Shown: in pieces, positions 56,788 through 64,000 of the stretch | Position numbering within the stretch: position 1 is the first letter of the stretch | How the letters are laid out: every line of letters begins with the position of its first letter | From: Shimia thalassica | GTDB lineage: Bacteria > Pseudomonadota > Alphaproteobacteria > Rhodobacterales > Rhodobacteraceae | DNA length: 64,000 nt | NCBI RefSeq assembly: GCF_001458215.1 | Contig: NZ_CYTW01000002.1 | Location: 186,001-250,000, forward strand | Reading direction: 5' to 3' | Notes under the pieces: model-generated | The model's database searches: none | What the model was told of the DNA's origin: nothing | The model's input: only the letters and a program-made list of their open reading frames with translations | Position numbers and translations under genes: made by a program

Positions 56788-56994
56788 AAACTGTCGCGCA
56801 GTGCCGCCCCTGTGGTGCTGCGCGAAACCTGTTCAAAGCCTTTGAAGACATTGGTCTTTTTTGTCTAAAATTTGCCAAATGTGGCTTTTTTAAGGCAGCT
56901 GGTCTCTATGCACTGTTTACTCATATAGAGTTTTCCGTCTAAACTACCCCCTACATCTAGTAGGGACGCATTCTCTGCATCTTGTGGGGGCAAA

Positions 56995-58434
56995 ATGAAA
57001 ACGACCAGAGCATTCGCGATCTGCATTATCGCGGCATCTTTCGGATTAGCCGCAGCCGTCAAGGCGCAATCCCTGAGTAATGTTGAGACGCCAAACGAGT
57101 TTCCGCCTGCGTCCTATAAGGGCAAGCAGTACGTGGACAGCAAGGGCTGTGTTTACGTGCGCGCAGGTGTGGACGGGAACGTCACGTGGGTGCCGCGCAT
57201 GACCCGTAATCGCCAGGTGATTTGTGGCTATAAGCCGACACTGGAAAATCCGGGACGCAGCACGACCTCGGCTGCGAAACTGGACAAGAACACCGTCGTT
57301 ATTCAGCCTGCGGCCGCGCCGACAAGCCAAACTACGATTTTTGGTGCGCCTGCTGCCAAGACAACGACCAAAGCCCCCGCGACAAAAACAACGACAGCGG
57401 CAAAACCTGCGACGACAACCGCGGCGCCCGCCAAAACTACAACCAAGACAACGACAACGGCGAGCAAGCCCAAGCCAGCCCCAGCGCCTGCCAAAGTGCA
57501 GACGACAAGCAAGCCAAAGCCCAAACCCGTTGCCAAGACAACAACCGCAACGACGACAACGACGGCGCCTGCTGCCAAGACGACCACGGCGCCGGCCACC
57601 ACAACAACAAAACCGACGAACAGACGCACGCTGAACCAGACCGTGCGCCCGTCCGGTTGTGACCAAAGTTACAATGGGTCGAAAGTGCGTTGTGGCTCGC
57701 AACAGGAACTGCCCTATACACCCGGTACTGGGAAACCCACGGCCAACCCGCCCAAGATCATTTACCGCCGTCAGGGCGCCTCATCGCGCCTTGGTACCAC
57801 GCCGACCCAACCCGGTGTCGGACGTGTTGTAACGGCTGGTCAGGTCTCTGCGCAAACACGGGTCGTGCCGCGTCACGTATATGAGACGCGTGGTCCGATG
57901 CTTGCCGTCAATCAGCTTCCCAAAGGCTATCGTCGTGCGTTTGATGATGATCGTCTGAACCCTTACCGCGCAGAAATGACCTTTGAAGGGATTGCTGCGA
58001 CAGACGCCATCATGGAGCGCACCGTGCCGCGCACAATGAAGAACCGCAGAACTGGCGAGGCCTATGTCGTGTCATCGAAATCGCGGTCTTCCGAAACGGT
58101 TACGTCGAACGCCACAGCGGTGCCTTTGACGGGAACGGCGCTGAACACCGAGACACCTGTTGTCTCGACACGAAGCGCACCTGCACAGAAAAAACTGCGC
58201 CTTGAAAACCGCGCCTATGTGCATGTCGCCACCTATTCGAACGCTGATGCGGCCCAAAAAGCGGCCAAGCAAATGCGCCGGTTGGGTCTGCCTGCCAAAA
58301 TCGGTGTGTATTCACGGGCCGGAGAAGAGCGTCGTATGGTTCTTGTTGGACCTTATGAAAGTGCTGATGCCAGCAAATCGGCCCTGTCGAAGGCCAAAGG
58401 CGCAGGCTACAGCAGCGCGGTGATCCGGAACTAA
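56995..58434 (+). CDS. Exported SPOR-domain protein with Thr/Lys/Ala/Pro-rich linker
   Basis: 479 residues. Signal peptide (cleavage near VKA-QS), a conserved segment to about 85 ([17 protein letters not shown]), then a low-complexity linker rich in Thr, Lys, Ala and Pro from about 100 to 215, a middle segment with two Cys, and a C-terminal SPOR domain (about 405-479, [21 protein letters not shown]) that binds septal denuded peptidoglycan. Likely periplasmic cell-division or cell-wall protein. Confidence 0.85.
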   Translation: MKTTRAFAICIIAASFGLAAAVKAQSLSNVETPNEFPPASYKGKQYVDSKGCVYVRAGVDGNVTWVPRMTRNRQVICGYKPTLENPGRSTTSAAKLDKNTVVIQPAAAPTSQTTIFGAPAAKTTTKAPATKTTTAAKPATTTAAPAKTTTKTTTTASKPKPAPAPAKVQTTSKPKPKPVAKTTTATTTTTAPAAKTTTAPATTTTKPTNRRTLNQTVRPSGCDQSYNGSKVRCGSQQELPYTPGTGKPTANPPKIIYRRQGASSRLGTTPTQPGVGRVVTAGQVSAQTRVVPRHVYETRGPMLAVNQLPKGYRRAFDDDRLNPYRAEMTFEGIAATDAIMERTVPRTMKNRRTGEAYVVSSKSRSSETVTSNATAVPLTGTALNTETPVVSTRSAPAQKKLRLENRAYVHVATYSNADAAQKAAKQMRRLGLPAKIGVYSRAGEERRMVLVGPYESADASKSALSKAKGAGYSSAVIRN

Positions 58435-58440
58435 ACGTTC

Positions 58441-58468
58441 TTTGCGGGGAGGCTTTAGCCCCCGCAAA
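58441..58468. terminator. Hairpin between convergent SPOR gene and M48-like gene
   Basis: Outer stem TTTGCGGG (58441-58448) with CCCGCAAA (58461-58468) and inner GGC/GCC (58451-58453 / 58458-58460) around a TTTA loop. It overlaps the last codons and stop of the minus-strand gene (stop at 58455-58457). A T-run is not present downstream on the plus strand. Confidence 0.55.
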
Positions 58469-59501
58469 TGCTCTGAAGGGCGACCCATTGGCCGTCACTC
58501 AGAACCGGATTGGGGCTGGTGACAAACGGGTCTGCCTCGATCAACTCAAGTGTACTTTCACCAGACGGATCAACCGCATAGGCGTATGGGCTTGTGCGGA
58601 CCTGGTACTTTTCAAATCCTGCGAGAATGTCTTCGATCGCGGGCGATGCTGACGGGTCAACGACGATTTCTTCTGCAAAATCTTTCAACGTATCCGTGGG
58701 TATTCCGCCCGTCGTCAGCAGTCGGAAACTGGTCAGGATAGACGAGGAATCCAGCAACTGACGCAAAGGGTCGTTGGTTTTGGCATGTACTTTTTCGGCG
58801 ATGATATAGCCTGCAGCAACCTCTGGATCTTCGTAGTCTTCCACAATCGCGCGGTTCAGCAAAACCGTACCACCAGGCAAGGCGCGCGCCGTGTGCACAC
58901 CGGCGCGCACGATGACAAGGTTCGGCACGTCCAAACGCGTGGCCAAAGCCGTAAGAGACGGGGAAGCAATGACATCTGCGCAAGGCGGGCCCGTGAGCCG
59001 CTGTGTTTGCTGCAAAAGCTGATCGCCAATTTCTTGACGTTTGCTTTCGGGCACAACTGAAATCGCATGGGATCGCAAGGCCTCGGGCAACCAGAAAACC
59101 GCCAGCCCAACCAAAGCCAATGAGGACAGTCCGATTGACACAAACCGCAATCGACCAGGGCGCGGGCGCCGACGATTGATCGCGCGGCGCAGCTTCTCGA
59201 TGGCCTCGACCATCTCGGTTTCTTCCGACGACAGTTCAAGTGTTTCATCAAGATCACCGTCCGGCGCATAAATCGCGGGAAACTCGCCGGGGTTCAGGCG
59301 GCGCACTGCCGGCAACGACCAATGCGCAAGCGGTTTGTCTTGGGTATCGGTGATGGTCAGCGACGCGTCCCCAATCGACACGATGACATCGCGCCGTTGT
59401 TCTTCAGACGAAACACGCCAGAGGCCAGTGGCCTCGATGCGTTCATATTTTTCTAAAGCCGTCATATTTGATCTGGATATTTCTTTGGGCTGCTCTGCCA
59501 C
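58455..59501 (-). CDS. Membrane protein with degenerate M48-like peptidase domain
   Basis: 348 residues. Cytoplasmic N-terminal domain (about 1-105, like a PH fold), one membrane span (about 121-140, RFVSIGLSSLALVGLAVFWL), then a periplasmic domain patterned on M48 metallopeptidases: RALPGGTVLLNRAIVEDYED followed by AAGYIIAEKVHAKTN where HExxH would be. The first His is Ala (AExxH), so the zinc site is probably lost. Start GTG 59501 (or ATG 59465). Function unknown, perhaps a structural pseudoenzyme. Confidence 0.65.
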   Translation of the reverse strand: MAEQPKEISRSNMTALEKYERIEATGLWRVSSEEQRRDVIVSIGDASLTITDTQDKPLAHWSLPAVRRLNPGEFPAIYAPDGDLDETLELSSEETEMVEAIEKLRRAINRRRPRPGRLRFVSIGLSSLALVGLAVFWLPEALRSHAISVVPESKRQEIGDQLLQQTQRLTGPPCADVIASPSLTALATRLDVPNLVIVRAGVHTARALPGGTVLLNRAIVEDYEDPEVAAGYIIAEKVHAKTNDPLRQLLDSSSILTSFRLLTTGGIPTDTLKDFAEEIVVDPSASPAIEDILAGFEKYQVRTSPYAYAVDPSGESTLELIEADPFVTSPNPVLSDGQWVALQSICGG

Positions 59502-59589
59502 ATGCTTTCTTCTTACCTAGCACGAGAGAAAGCCGGGCGGCAACGCAAGACGATGCCACCCGTTGTCACGGATTGGTGTGGAAGATCAC

Positions 59590-61218
59590 CTAAAGATCTG
59601 CGGCGACCTTGCGCAGCTGGAACTTTTGGATTTTGCCGGTCGAGGTTTTCGGCAATTCCTGAAACACCACCTTCTTCGGGGTTTTGAACCCGGCCAGCTT
59701 TTCCCGTGCAAAGGCGATGATCTCGGCTTCCTCTGCGCTCTTTCCGCTCAGCAGCTCGACAAAGGCGCAGGGCACTTCCCCCCATTTATCATCGGGTTTC
59801 GCCACGACGGCGGCCAATGACACGGCAGGGTGTTCCATCAATGCGCCCTCCACCTCGACTGACGAGATGTTTTCACCACCGGAAATGATGATGTCTTTGG
59901 CGCGGTCGGCAATCTGCACATAGGTGTCGCCATGTTGAACAGCGATGTCGCCGGAATGGAAATAGCCGCCCTGAAACGCTTCTGCGGTTGCTTCCGGATT
60001 TTTGAGGTACCCCTTCATGACCGAGTTGCCACGGATCACGATTTCACCTTGGGTTTTTCCGTCCATGGGGATCTGGGTCATGGTTTCGTCAACGACCGTG
60101 ATATGATCCATCATGGGCATGGCAACCCCCTGACGGGCCTTGATGGCCGCTGTGCCGGGCTTGTCCAGCCCATCCCACGCGTCCGTATTCCAATAGCATT
60201 CGGTGACGTGGCCATAGGTTTCGGTCAGGCCGTAGACCTGTGTGACGTTGAAACCCAGATCTTCGATCTTGGCCAAGGTCGCAGGGGCAGGCGGGGCGCC
60301 TGCGGTAAAGACTTCGACGGTATGGTTGAATGTGCGTCGCTCTTCTTCGAGGGCATTCACGATCATGTTGAGCACAATCGGAGCGCCCCCAAAATGCGTG
60401 ACGCCGTCATAGTGAATTGCATTGTAGATATTTTGCGCCGTGACATCCCGACAGCACACGAGGGTTCCGCCAATCATTGGCATCATCCATGTGTGGTTCC
60501 AGTTGTTGCAATGGAACAGGGGGACAATCGCCATATAGACGGGATGCAACACCATACGCCAGCTGACAACGGTTCCCATTGTCATCAAGTACGCGCCCCT
60601 GTGGTGGTAAACCACGCCCTTGGGGCGGCCGGTTGTACCGGACGTATAGTTCAGGGCCAAGGATTCCCATTCGTCCTTGGGCATGATCCAGTCAAAGTCG
60701 GGGTCTGCAGCGGCAAGAAGGGCTTCATATTCCTGATATTTGCCAGAGGCATGCCAGCCATCAAAATCATCTGCAACTTCGATGATGATCGGCGTGTCCC
60801 CCTCCATGCCTGCGATGGCAGCTTCGGCCAGTTCAAGGAATTGAGGGTCCACCAGAACGGCCTTGGCGCCCCCGTGATCAAAGATATAGGACACGGTCTC
60901 GGGTTCGAGGCGGATGTTGATCGTGTTCAAAACGGCCCCACAGGCGGGAACGCCGAAATGGGCCTCGGCATGTGCAGGCAGATTGGGCAACAGCGTGGCC
61001 ACAACATCCCCCGGCTGAATGCCCAGTTTGGTTAATCCAGACGCAAGACGTGTACAGCGGTCATAGTATTCCGCATAGGTTTTGCGATGTTTGCCATAGA
61101 TGACGGCCATCTTGTCCGGGAACACATCCCGTGCCCGTCGCAGATGTGACAGCGGTGTCAGAGGTACGAAATTGGCAGCACATTTCTCAAGCCCCGTTTC
61201 GTCAACCATCCAGCCCAT
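59590..61218 (-). CDS. Acyl-CoA ligase (AMP-forming, AAE/DmdB-like)
   Basis: 542 residues. AMP-binding motifs LNYTSGTTGRPKGVVYHH, VYGLTETYGHVTECYW, YFHSGDIAV and ...KTSTGKIQKFQLR. The layout is that of medium-chain/methylmercaptopropionate CoA ligases (plant AAE and DmdB types) of roseobacters. It would feed acyl-CoAs to beta-oxidation; DmdB-type use in DMSP degradation is possible but unproven. Divergent from the DMT exporter gene. Confidence 0.9.
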   Translation of the reverse strand: MGWMVDETGLEKCAANFVPLTPLSHLRRARDVFPDKMAVIYGKHRKTYAEYYDRCTRLASGLTKLGIQPGDVVATLLPNLPAHAEAHFGVPACGAVLNTINIRLEPETVSYIFDHGGAKAVLVDPQFLELAEAAIAGMEGDTPIIIEVADDFDGWHASGKYQEYEALLAAADPDFDWIMPKDEWESLALNYTSGTTGRPKGVVYHHRGAYLMTMGTVVSWRMVLHPVYMAIVPLFHCNNWNHTWMMPMIGGTLVCCRDVTAQNIYNAIHYDGVTHFGGAPIVLNMIVNALEEERRTFNHTVEVFTAGAPPAPATLAKIEDLGFNVTQVYGLTETYGHVTECYWNTDAWDGLDKPGTAAIKARQGVAMPMMDHITVVDETMTQIPMDGKTQGEIVIRGNSVMKGYLKNPEATAEAFQGGYFHSGDIAVQHGDTYVQIADRAKDIIISGGENISSVEVEGALMEHPAVSLAAVVAKPDDKWGEVPCAFVELLSGKSAEEAEIIAFAREKLAGFKTPKKVVFQELPKTSTGKIQKFQLRKVAADL

Positions 61219-61327
61219 CAGATCCCTCCCTTGATTCGTGGAACAATGTCGGTTTTACGACAGATTAACGTTGTCGTATCGAATTCTATGACTCGTAGCG
61301 ACAAATGTCAGACAATTAGAGGCAGAA

Positions 61328-62236
61328 ATGAGCGACAGCGTCAACAATAGACCAGCCCAAGCGGCGATTTCGATGCTGTTCGCAATGACGGTGATCGGGT
61401 TGATCGACAACTTTGTTGCGATCATTTCGACCCATGTGGGCCTGTGGCAGTTCCATGCGATGCGCTCGACTCTCATGGTGCCTTTGCTTGTCGCAATGGC
61501 GGCATTTGGCTTGGGATCATTGCGCCCCAATAACTGGCGACCCGTTTTTGCGCGGGCGACGGTTCTGTCGATTTCGATGATGCTTTATTTTGGCTCGCTG
61601 GGGATCATGCCAATTTCCCAAGCGCTTGCAGGCCTGTTTACCTCTCCGATTTTTGTTCTGTTGATCAATGTCGTGGTGATGAAGCAAAGGATCGGACCCT
61701 TTCGCATCGCCGCGGTGTTTCTCGGTTTTGCGGGGACGCTTCTGGTTCTGCAACCGGGCAGTGACGGGTTTGGCCCGCTGATGCTGATGCCTGTGCTGGC
61801 AGGGTTCTTCTATGCCATATCCGCCATCGCAACCCGAAGCTGGTGCGCCGGAGAAAGCGCGACTTCTTTGCTGGCAGCAAACATGCTGTTGTTGGGCTGT
61901 ATCGGGCTGACGGTCTCTGTGCTGTTCGGTGTGTTCGGCGATGCGAGCGAAACACATTTCCTGCTGCGGGGCTGGACATGGGAGATGATGCCGGCCCTGC
62001 CTTGGGCAGTGGTTCAGGCTGTCGGGTCTGTGACGGGGGTTTTCTTAATCATTCGTGCTTATCAGCTTGATGAGCCTACCAATGTGGCGGTGTTCGAATA
62101 TGCCGTCATGATCTTTGGTCCCGGTTTTGCCTGGCTGATTCTCGGGCAGTCTCTGGAACCGCTGCAAGGTGTGGGAATCGCAATGATTTCTGCCGCTGGC
62201 CTGATAATTTCGATGCGTGCCCGCAAAGGAAACTAG
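61328..62236 (+). CDS. DMT-superfamily (EamA) transporter
   Basis: 302 residues with ten hydrophobic spans in two five-span EamA repeats (first ends near 145, second from about 152). Loops are short. Likely exports or takes up a small metabolite. AGAGG precedes ATG 61328. Divergent from the acyl-CoA ligase; substrate unknown. Confidence 0.88.
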   Translation: MSDSVNNRPAQAAISMLFAMTVIGLIDNFVAIISTHVGLWQFHAMRSTLMVPLLVAMAAFGLGSLRPNNWRPVFARATVLSISMMLYFGSLGIMPISQALAGLFTSPIFVLLINVVVMKQRIGPFRIAAVFLGFAGTLLVLQPGSDGFGPLMLMPVLAGFFYAISAIATRSWCAGESATSLLAANMLLLGCIGLTVSVLFGVFGDASETHFLLRGWTWEMMPALPWAVVQAVGSVTGVFLIIRAYQLDEPTNVAVFEYAVMIFGPGFAWLILGQSLEPLQGVGIAMISAAGLIISMRARKGN

Positions 62237-62400
62237 CGCATTGTGGATCGGTTTTATCGCAATCCCTGATCGATCCAGATTTTGTCAAAACATCGGAAAC
62301 AGTGCCACAATCTTTCCACATTTACGGCAAAGCTCTTCCCTAAATTTTTAGGCAAATGCTTGGGCTGCTAAACCAAATACCAAACTTCAGGGGATGTGAA

Positions 62401-63054
62401 ATGTTTGGATGGACCCACCCTCAAGGTTTTTCCGGAGAATACTCCGGTGCCGAGCCTCGATTACATGATCCGGTTTTGTTGGGCGCCGGTGCCGGCCTTG
62501 TTGAAGGCACGCTGGTCGCAACAAAAAACGGCTGGATACCTGTCGAAGATGTTCGCATCGGAACCCGTTTGCTCACGTTTGACGGGGGGCTTCAAAAGGT
62601 TAAGTCCATCGTGCGCAACGAAATCTGGAGTGGAACCGGACCGTGCCCTGAAACCCTTTGGCCGCTGCTGGTCGAAGCGGGCACCATCGGCAACGGCGAA
62701 GACCTTGTGCTGATGCCGCATCAAGGCGTTCTGATCGAAAGCGACGAGATTTCCGATCAATGGGGCGATCCCTTTGCGGTGATCCCTGCGACGTCTCTGG
62801 AGATACTCGAAGGTGTCGAGCGCGGCGAACCAGAAGGCACTGTCGAAGTGTTCCTGCCTGTCTTTGCCGAAGATCAGATGGTCTATGCCGACCACGGCGC
62901 ATTGCTGTTTTGTCAGGCCCAGTGGGGCGTCAGCGCGGGGATCGTGCCGCGTCAGGGGGCAAGCAGCAACTACAATATGCTGCCACGGTTTGTCGCCGAA
63001 AAGCTGCTGGCATCGACCTTCTCAGCGGACGACATCGACTACGACGTGGCCTGA
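62401..63054 (+). CDS. Hint-like domain protein lacking the nucleophile
   Basis: 217 residues. The block GLVEGTLVATKNGWIPVEDV and LTFDGGLQKVKSIV follow the Hint pattern, but the first Cys/Ser (Cys in the protein at 28794: CFVSGTL) is Gly here (GLVEGTL), and the LSPQHRVVI block is LMPHQGVLI. Self-cleavage is therefore unlikely. No signal peptide is seen. AGGGGA precedes ATG 62401. The role of inactive Hint-like domains is unknown. Confidence 0.7.
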   Translation: MFGWTHPQGFSGEYSGAEPRLHDPVLLGAGAGLVEGTLVATKNGWIPVEDVRIGTRLLTFDGGLQKVKSIVRNEIWSGTGPCPETLWPLLVEAGTIGNGEDLVLMPHQGVLIESDEISDQWGDPFAVIPATSLEILEGVERGEPEGTVEVFLPVFAEDQMVYADHGALLFCQAQWGVSAGIVPRQGASSNYNMLPRFVAEKLLASTFSADDIDYDVA

Positions 63055-63097
63055 GCCTCTTCGTTTCAACAAAACAAAAACCAGCCACTCACAATGG

Positions 63098-63129
63098 AAA
63101 ACGCCCGGAAGATATCTTCCGGGCGTTTT
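63098..63129. terminator. Bidirectional terminator between Hint-like gene and FadB-type gene
   Basis: A 32-base perfect palindrome: AAAACGCCCGGAAGAT (63098-63113) and its complement (63114-63129). A-rich and T-rich flanks suit termination from both sides. Confidence 0.9.
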
Positions 63130-63149
63130 GGTTTGCTTGTGATCGTGGA

Positions 63150-64000
63150 TCAGGCTGCCTTTGAGGCTGCTCCGAAGCGACCATAGAAGGTCTGGTTCTT
63201 GGCTGCCATTTCACGCAGCAGCGGTGGGCAGGCAAAACGGTCACCGAATTTCTCGGTCAGCTCGTCACATTTCGCAGCCGCCCATGGCGCGCCAACGATG
63301 TCCAGCCACGAGAACGGACCACCCGACCATGGCATGAAGCCCCAGCCAAGGATCGCGCCCACATCGCCTTCACGGATGTCTTCCAGAACGTCTGCTTCCA
63401 GTGCGCGAACAGCTTCCAGAACTTGACTAAAGATCAAACGGTGCTGAACTTCGGTCACGTCAGGTTGCTCTTCCAGCAGAGGGAACTTGTCCTGGAACCC
63501 TTTCCAGTACCCCAGACGCTTGCCCTTTTCGTCATAGTCAAAGAAACCGGCTTTGGCTTTGCGTCCAAAACGGCCTTCGTCAACCATCCAGAAGGTCACG
63601 TCATCCGCAATCGACTTGGGATAAGCATTGCCCATTGCCGCCATTGTGGCCTTTGCAATCTTGGCACCCAGATCCAGCGAGGTTTCGTCAACCAGTTGGA
63701 TCGGCCCCACAGGGAAGCCCAACAGCTGAGCCGCGTGATCCAGAAGCTGAGGCGCAACACCTTCGCCCGCCATCATCACACCTTCGTTGATGTAGGGGAT
63801 GATACAGCGGTTGGCATAGAAGAAGCGTTCGTCATTCACAACGATTGGTGTCTTCTTGATCTGGCGAACATAATCCAAGGCTTTGGCAACGGCACGTGGG
63901 CCGGTTTCATTGCCTTTGATGATCTCGACCAGTGCCATCTTCTCGACCGGCGAGAAGAAGTGGATGCCGATGAACTGTTCTTTGCGAACGGACGCTTCGG
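63150..64000 (-). CDS. FadB-type 3-hydroxyacyl-CoA dehydrogenase/hydratase, C-terminal half (window-truncated)
   Basis: 283 codons are in the window; the frame runs open through the right edge with EASVRKEQFIGIHFFSPVEK before the first Met. NAD-binding 3-hydroxyacyl-CoA dehydrogenase landmarks are FSPVEKMALVEIIKG, the GFPVGPIQLVDE block and PKSIADDVTFW, then a second dimer-like C-terminal domain (GWGFMPWSGGPFSW). The N-terminal hydratase domain and NAD-site start lie outside. The full gene is likely fadB/fadJ of beta-oxidation. Confidence 0.92.
   Translation of the reverse strand, partial: EASVRKEQFIGIHFFSPVEKMALVEIIKGNETGPRAVAKALDYVRQIKKTPIVVNDERFFYANRCIIPYINEGVMMAGEGVAPQLLDHAAQLLGFPVGPIQLVDETSLDLGAKIAKATMAAMGNAYPKSIADDVTFWMVDEGRFGRKAKAGFFDYDEKGKRLGYWKGFQDKFPLLEEQPDVTEVQHRLIFSQVLEAVRALEADVLEDIREGDVGAILGWGFMPWSGGPFSWLDIVGAPWAAAKCDELTEKFGDRFACPPLLREMAAKNQTFYGRFGAASKAA

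Noticed and set aside
56795-56824. Hairpin CGCGCAG / CTGCGCG after upp as terminator
   Set aside because: Seven-base stem but a 16-base loop and no T-run; too weak to list as a terminator.
57046-57702. Cys/Arg/Gly-rich minus-strand frames over the SPOR-domain gene
   Set aside because: Artefact of the repetitive ACA/ACG/CCC linker codons read backwards.

Overview
The window looks like chromosomal DNA of a marine Roseobacter-group alphaproteobacterium (Rhodobacteraceae). Pointers are a self-sufficient CYP116B-type P450, Hint/VCBS proteins paired with an RTX-type acyltransferase, an AtuA-type acyl-CoA carboxylase cluster, a HpsN-like sulfonate dehydrogenase, a NapFDAGHBC nitrate reductase, a malic enzyme-phosphotransacetylase fusion and FnrL-like boxes. 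Gene order is that of a core genome rich in catabolic islands. No phage, insertion sequence, CRISPR array or rRNA was seen. There is one tRNA.

Layout. 1-3.6 kb: 5'-truncated MttB-family methyltransferase, LysR regulator, HisD-family (HpsN-like) dehydrogenase. 3.6-8.4 kb: small exported proteins, an ABM-domain protein, two tandem universal stress proteins behind an FnrL-like box, an exported protein, a periplasmic rhodanese and a PNPOx-like protein. 8.4-10.6 kb: uvrB. 10.6-16.6 kb: a minus-strand envelope cluster of sulfatase (split by a frameshift), DUF1269 protein, HdeD protein, PafA-like phosphatase and an outer-membrane protein whose signal peptide is out of frame. A strikingly structured spacer lies between the sulfatase and the DUF1269 gene. 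16.8-18.9 kb: AraC regulator, tRNA-Arg(TCT), Crp/Fnr regulator. 19.5-26.1 kb: periplasmic nitrate reductase operon plus a small membrane protein, ended by a hairpin, then a DUF2478 protein. 26.7-30.7 kb: DUF3604 protein, a Hint/VCBS protein abutting a HlyC-type lysine acyltransferase, and an NDUFS4-like complex I accessory subunit. 31.2-35.5 kb: kynureninase, IclR regulator, three tandem operator-like repeats and the P450-reductase-ferredoxin fusion. 35.5-43.6 kb: TetR, acyl-CoA dehydrogenase, AtuA, both acyl-CoA carboxylase subunits and a TIGR03084 protein. 43.7-47.5 kb: small membrane proteins, alpha/beta hydrolase, glyA, nadK. 47.6-52.1 kb: prpE and maeB, separated by TTTGCAAA boxes of the ScfR/PccR kind. 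52.3-56.8 kb: nucleoside salvage operon cdd-deoA-deoB-add-upp with overlapping junctions. 57-64 kb: SPOR-domain protein, degenerate M48-like membrane protein, acyl-CoA ligase, DMT exporter, a second Hint-like protein without the nucleophile, and the C-terminal half of a FadB-type enzyme cut by the window edge.

How the parts fit: nap, the usp pair and a 61-residue membrane protein share an FnrL-like box, suggesting a common low-oxygen response. PrpE, the AtuA/carboxylase island, the acyl-CoA ligase and the FadB-type enzyme handle acyl-CoAs. MaeB links C4 acids and acetyl-phosphate to this carbon flow. The least explained pieces are the HlyC-Hint pair, the two Hint-like proteins, the structured spacer at 14.9 kb and the long inverted repeat at 30.8 kb. 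All assignments are by reading the sequence; no database search was run.
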